Positions 4,284-5,185 of a stretch of 5,185 nucleotides of DNA are shown one piece after another. The position numbers were made by a program, and so were the translations under genes. The notes below the pieces were generated by a model. That model searched no databases and was not told the origin of the DNA. It worked only from the letters and a program-made list of their open reading frames with translations. How positions within the stretch are numbered: the stretch's first letter is position 1; each line of letters begins with the position of its first letter. The stretch covers positions 1 to 5,185 of the forward strand of contig JAYUHO010000165.1 in the NCBI GenBank assembly GCA_043766915.1, given 5' to 3'. This DNA comes from JANNAT01 sp043766915 (GTDB lineage Bacteria > Pseudomonadota > Alphaproteobacteria > Rhodobacterales > Rhodobacteraceae).

Positions 4284-5185
4284 TCACCCCATATCAAACG
4301 CCAACGCCTTGACCTGATTGAACTTTCCGGTCACGCGCAGCTTGTCCAGCACGTCCTCGGACACCCGCTCATCGACGTACAATATCGCAATCGCCTCGCC
4401 CCCGCGCGCCGACCGGCCCAGCGTAAAGTTGGCGATGTTGACGCCGTTGTCGCCCATGGTCTGACCCAGCGCACCAATGATCCCCGGCACGTCGCCGTTG
4501 GTGGTATAGACCATATTCGCCCCGATCTCGGCATCAACATTGATGCCCTTGATCTGGATAAACCGGGGTTTGCCGTCGGAAAACACCGTGCCTGCGACGG
4601 ACCGTTCGCGGTCGGCGGTCACAACCGTCACTTTGATATACCCCTCAAACATGCCCGACTGGTCCTGTCGGGTGGTCGATTGGTGAATGCCGCGTTCTTT
4701 GGCGATGACGGGCGCGGACACCATGTTCACGTCCGGATTGGCCTTGCGCATGATGCCTGCGATCACCGAGCAATTCAGTGCGGCCAGGTTCATGCCAGCG
4801 ACCACGCCATCATATAAAACATTGATCGCCGTAATCGGCTCGTCCGTCATCTGGCCGACGAAGTTGCCCAAATGGCCTGCCAGCTTGATCCACGGCCCCA
4901 TCACTTTGGCCTCTTCAGCGGTCACCGAAGGCATGTTCAGCGCGTTCGACACGGCCCCGGTCAGCAGGTAATCCGACATCTGTTCAGCCACTTGCAGAGC
5001 TACATTTTCCTGCGCTTCGGTGGTCGCGGCCCCCAGATGCGGGGTCACGACGACATTGGGCAGGTGGAACAGCGGCGAGTCGGTGGCAGGTTCCACCGCG
5101 AACACATCAAACGCTGCCCCCGCAACATGGCCGGATTTCAGCGCCTCGGCCAACGCCGCCTCGTCGACCAATCCACCACGGGCGC
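4284..5185 (-). CDS. serA: D-3-phosphoglycerate dehydrogenase, type I (C-terminal part)
   Basis: SerA oxidises 3-phosphoglycerate to 3-phosphohydroxypyruvate with NAD, the first step of serine synthesis. The visible part is 299 residues, cut at the window end. It begins ARGGLVDEAALAEAL, the conserved run within the NAD-binding domain, so the TTG at 5171 is internal and not the start. The catalytic Glu is in VEP (visible residue 31) and the catalytic His in TPHLGA (visible residue 49). Residues from about 88 to 210 form the intervening domain of the long type I enzymes (as in Mycobacterium, about 530 residues in full). The C-terminal ACT domain, which binds serine for feedback control in this family, starts near residue 212 (INVDAEIGANMVYTTNGDVPG, in part) and ends AFDMG. 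The gene is convergent with the toxin module and shares the stem-loop at 4253-4273 with it. Confidence 0.98.
   Translation of the reverse strand, partial: ARGGLVDEAALAEALKSGHVAGAAFDVFAVEPATDSPLFHLPNVVVTPHLGAATTEAQENVALQVAEQMSDYLLTGAVSNALNMPSVTAEEAKVMGPWIKLAGHLGNFVGQMTDEPITAINVLYDGVVAGMNLAALNCSVIAGIMRKANPDVNMVSAPVIAKERGIHQSTTRQDQSGMFEGYIKVTVVTADRERSVAGTVFSDGKPRFIQIKGINVDAEIGANMVYTTNGDVPGIIGALGQTMGDNGVNIANFTLGRSARGGEAIAILYVDERVSEDVLDKLRVTGKFNQVKALAFDMG

Overview
The window looks like an ordinary chromosomal segment of a GC-rich alphaproteobacterium, most likely of the Roseobacter/Rhodobacteraceae group. This rests on third positions rich in G and C, and on protein wording typical of that group in UvrC, the type I SerA and the small S49 peptidase. 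The family assignment comes from recognition, not from a search.

Positions 1-1490 hold a tightly packed plus-strand gene run. It starts with the C-terminal part of an S49 (SppA/SohB-type) serine peptidase with its Ser-Lys dyad visible. Next is a 53-residue membrane-anchored protein with four cysteines, whose start codon abuts the peptidase stop. Last is a short-chain dehydrogenase with the Arg/Asp/Tyr/Lys signature of pteridine reductases (PTR1/FolM type), overlapping the small gene by one base.

Positions 1491-1790 are the only long stretch without a clear gene. It contains a 70-bp block of about 26% GC, two small inverted repeats, and a possible 56-codon leader reading frame with a good ribosome binding site that overlaps the uvrC start as ATGA. 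It also holds a single DnaA-box-like 9-mer inside a short stem-loop.

Positions 1791-3650 encode a complete UvrC, the nuclease subunit of nucleotide excision repair. Four bases after its stop begins a compact promoter whose -10 element is overlapped by a perfect 14-bp palindrome. It drives a two-gene toxin-antitoxin module (3712-4253): a MazE-family (DUF3018-like) antitoxin and a PemK/MazF-family toxin that starts at a TTG inside the antitoxin stop. The toxin gene is locally poorer in GC than its neighbours, which suggests the module was acquired. A strong stem-loop separates it from the convergent minus-strand serA (4284 to the window end, truncated), which encodes the first enzyme of serine synthesis.

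I see no clearly new biological system. The points most worth a second look are the leader ORF before uvrC, the TA module with its promoter/operator, the small four-cysteine membrane protein and the pteridine-reductase-like enzyme.
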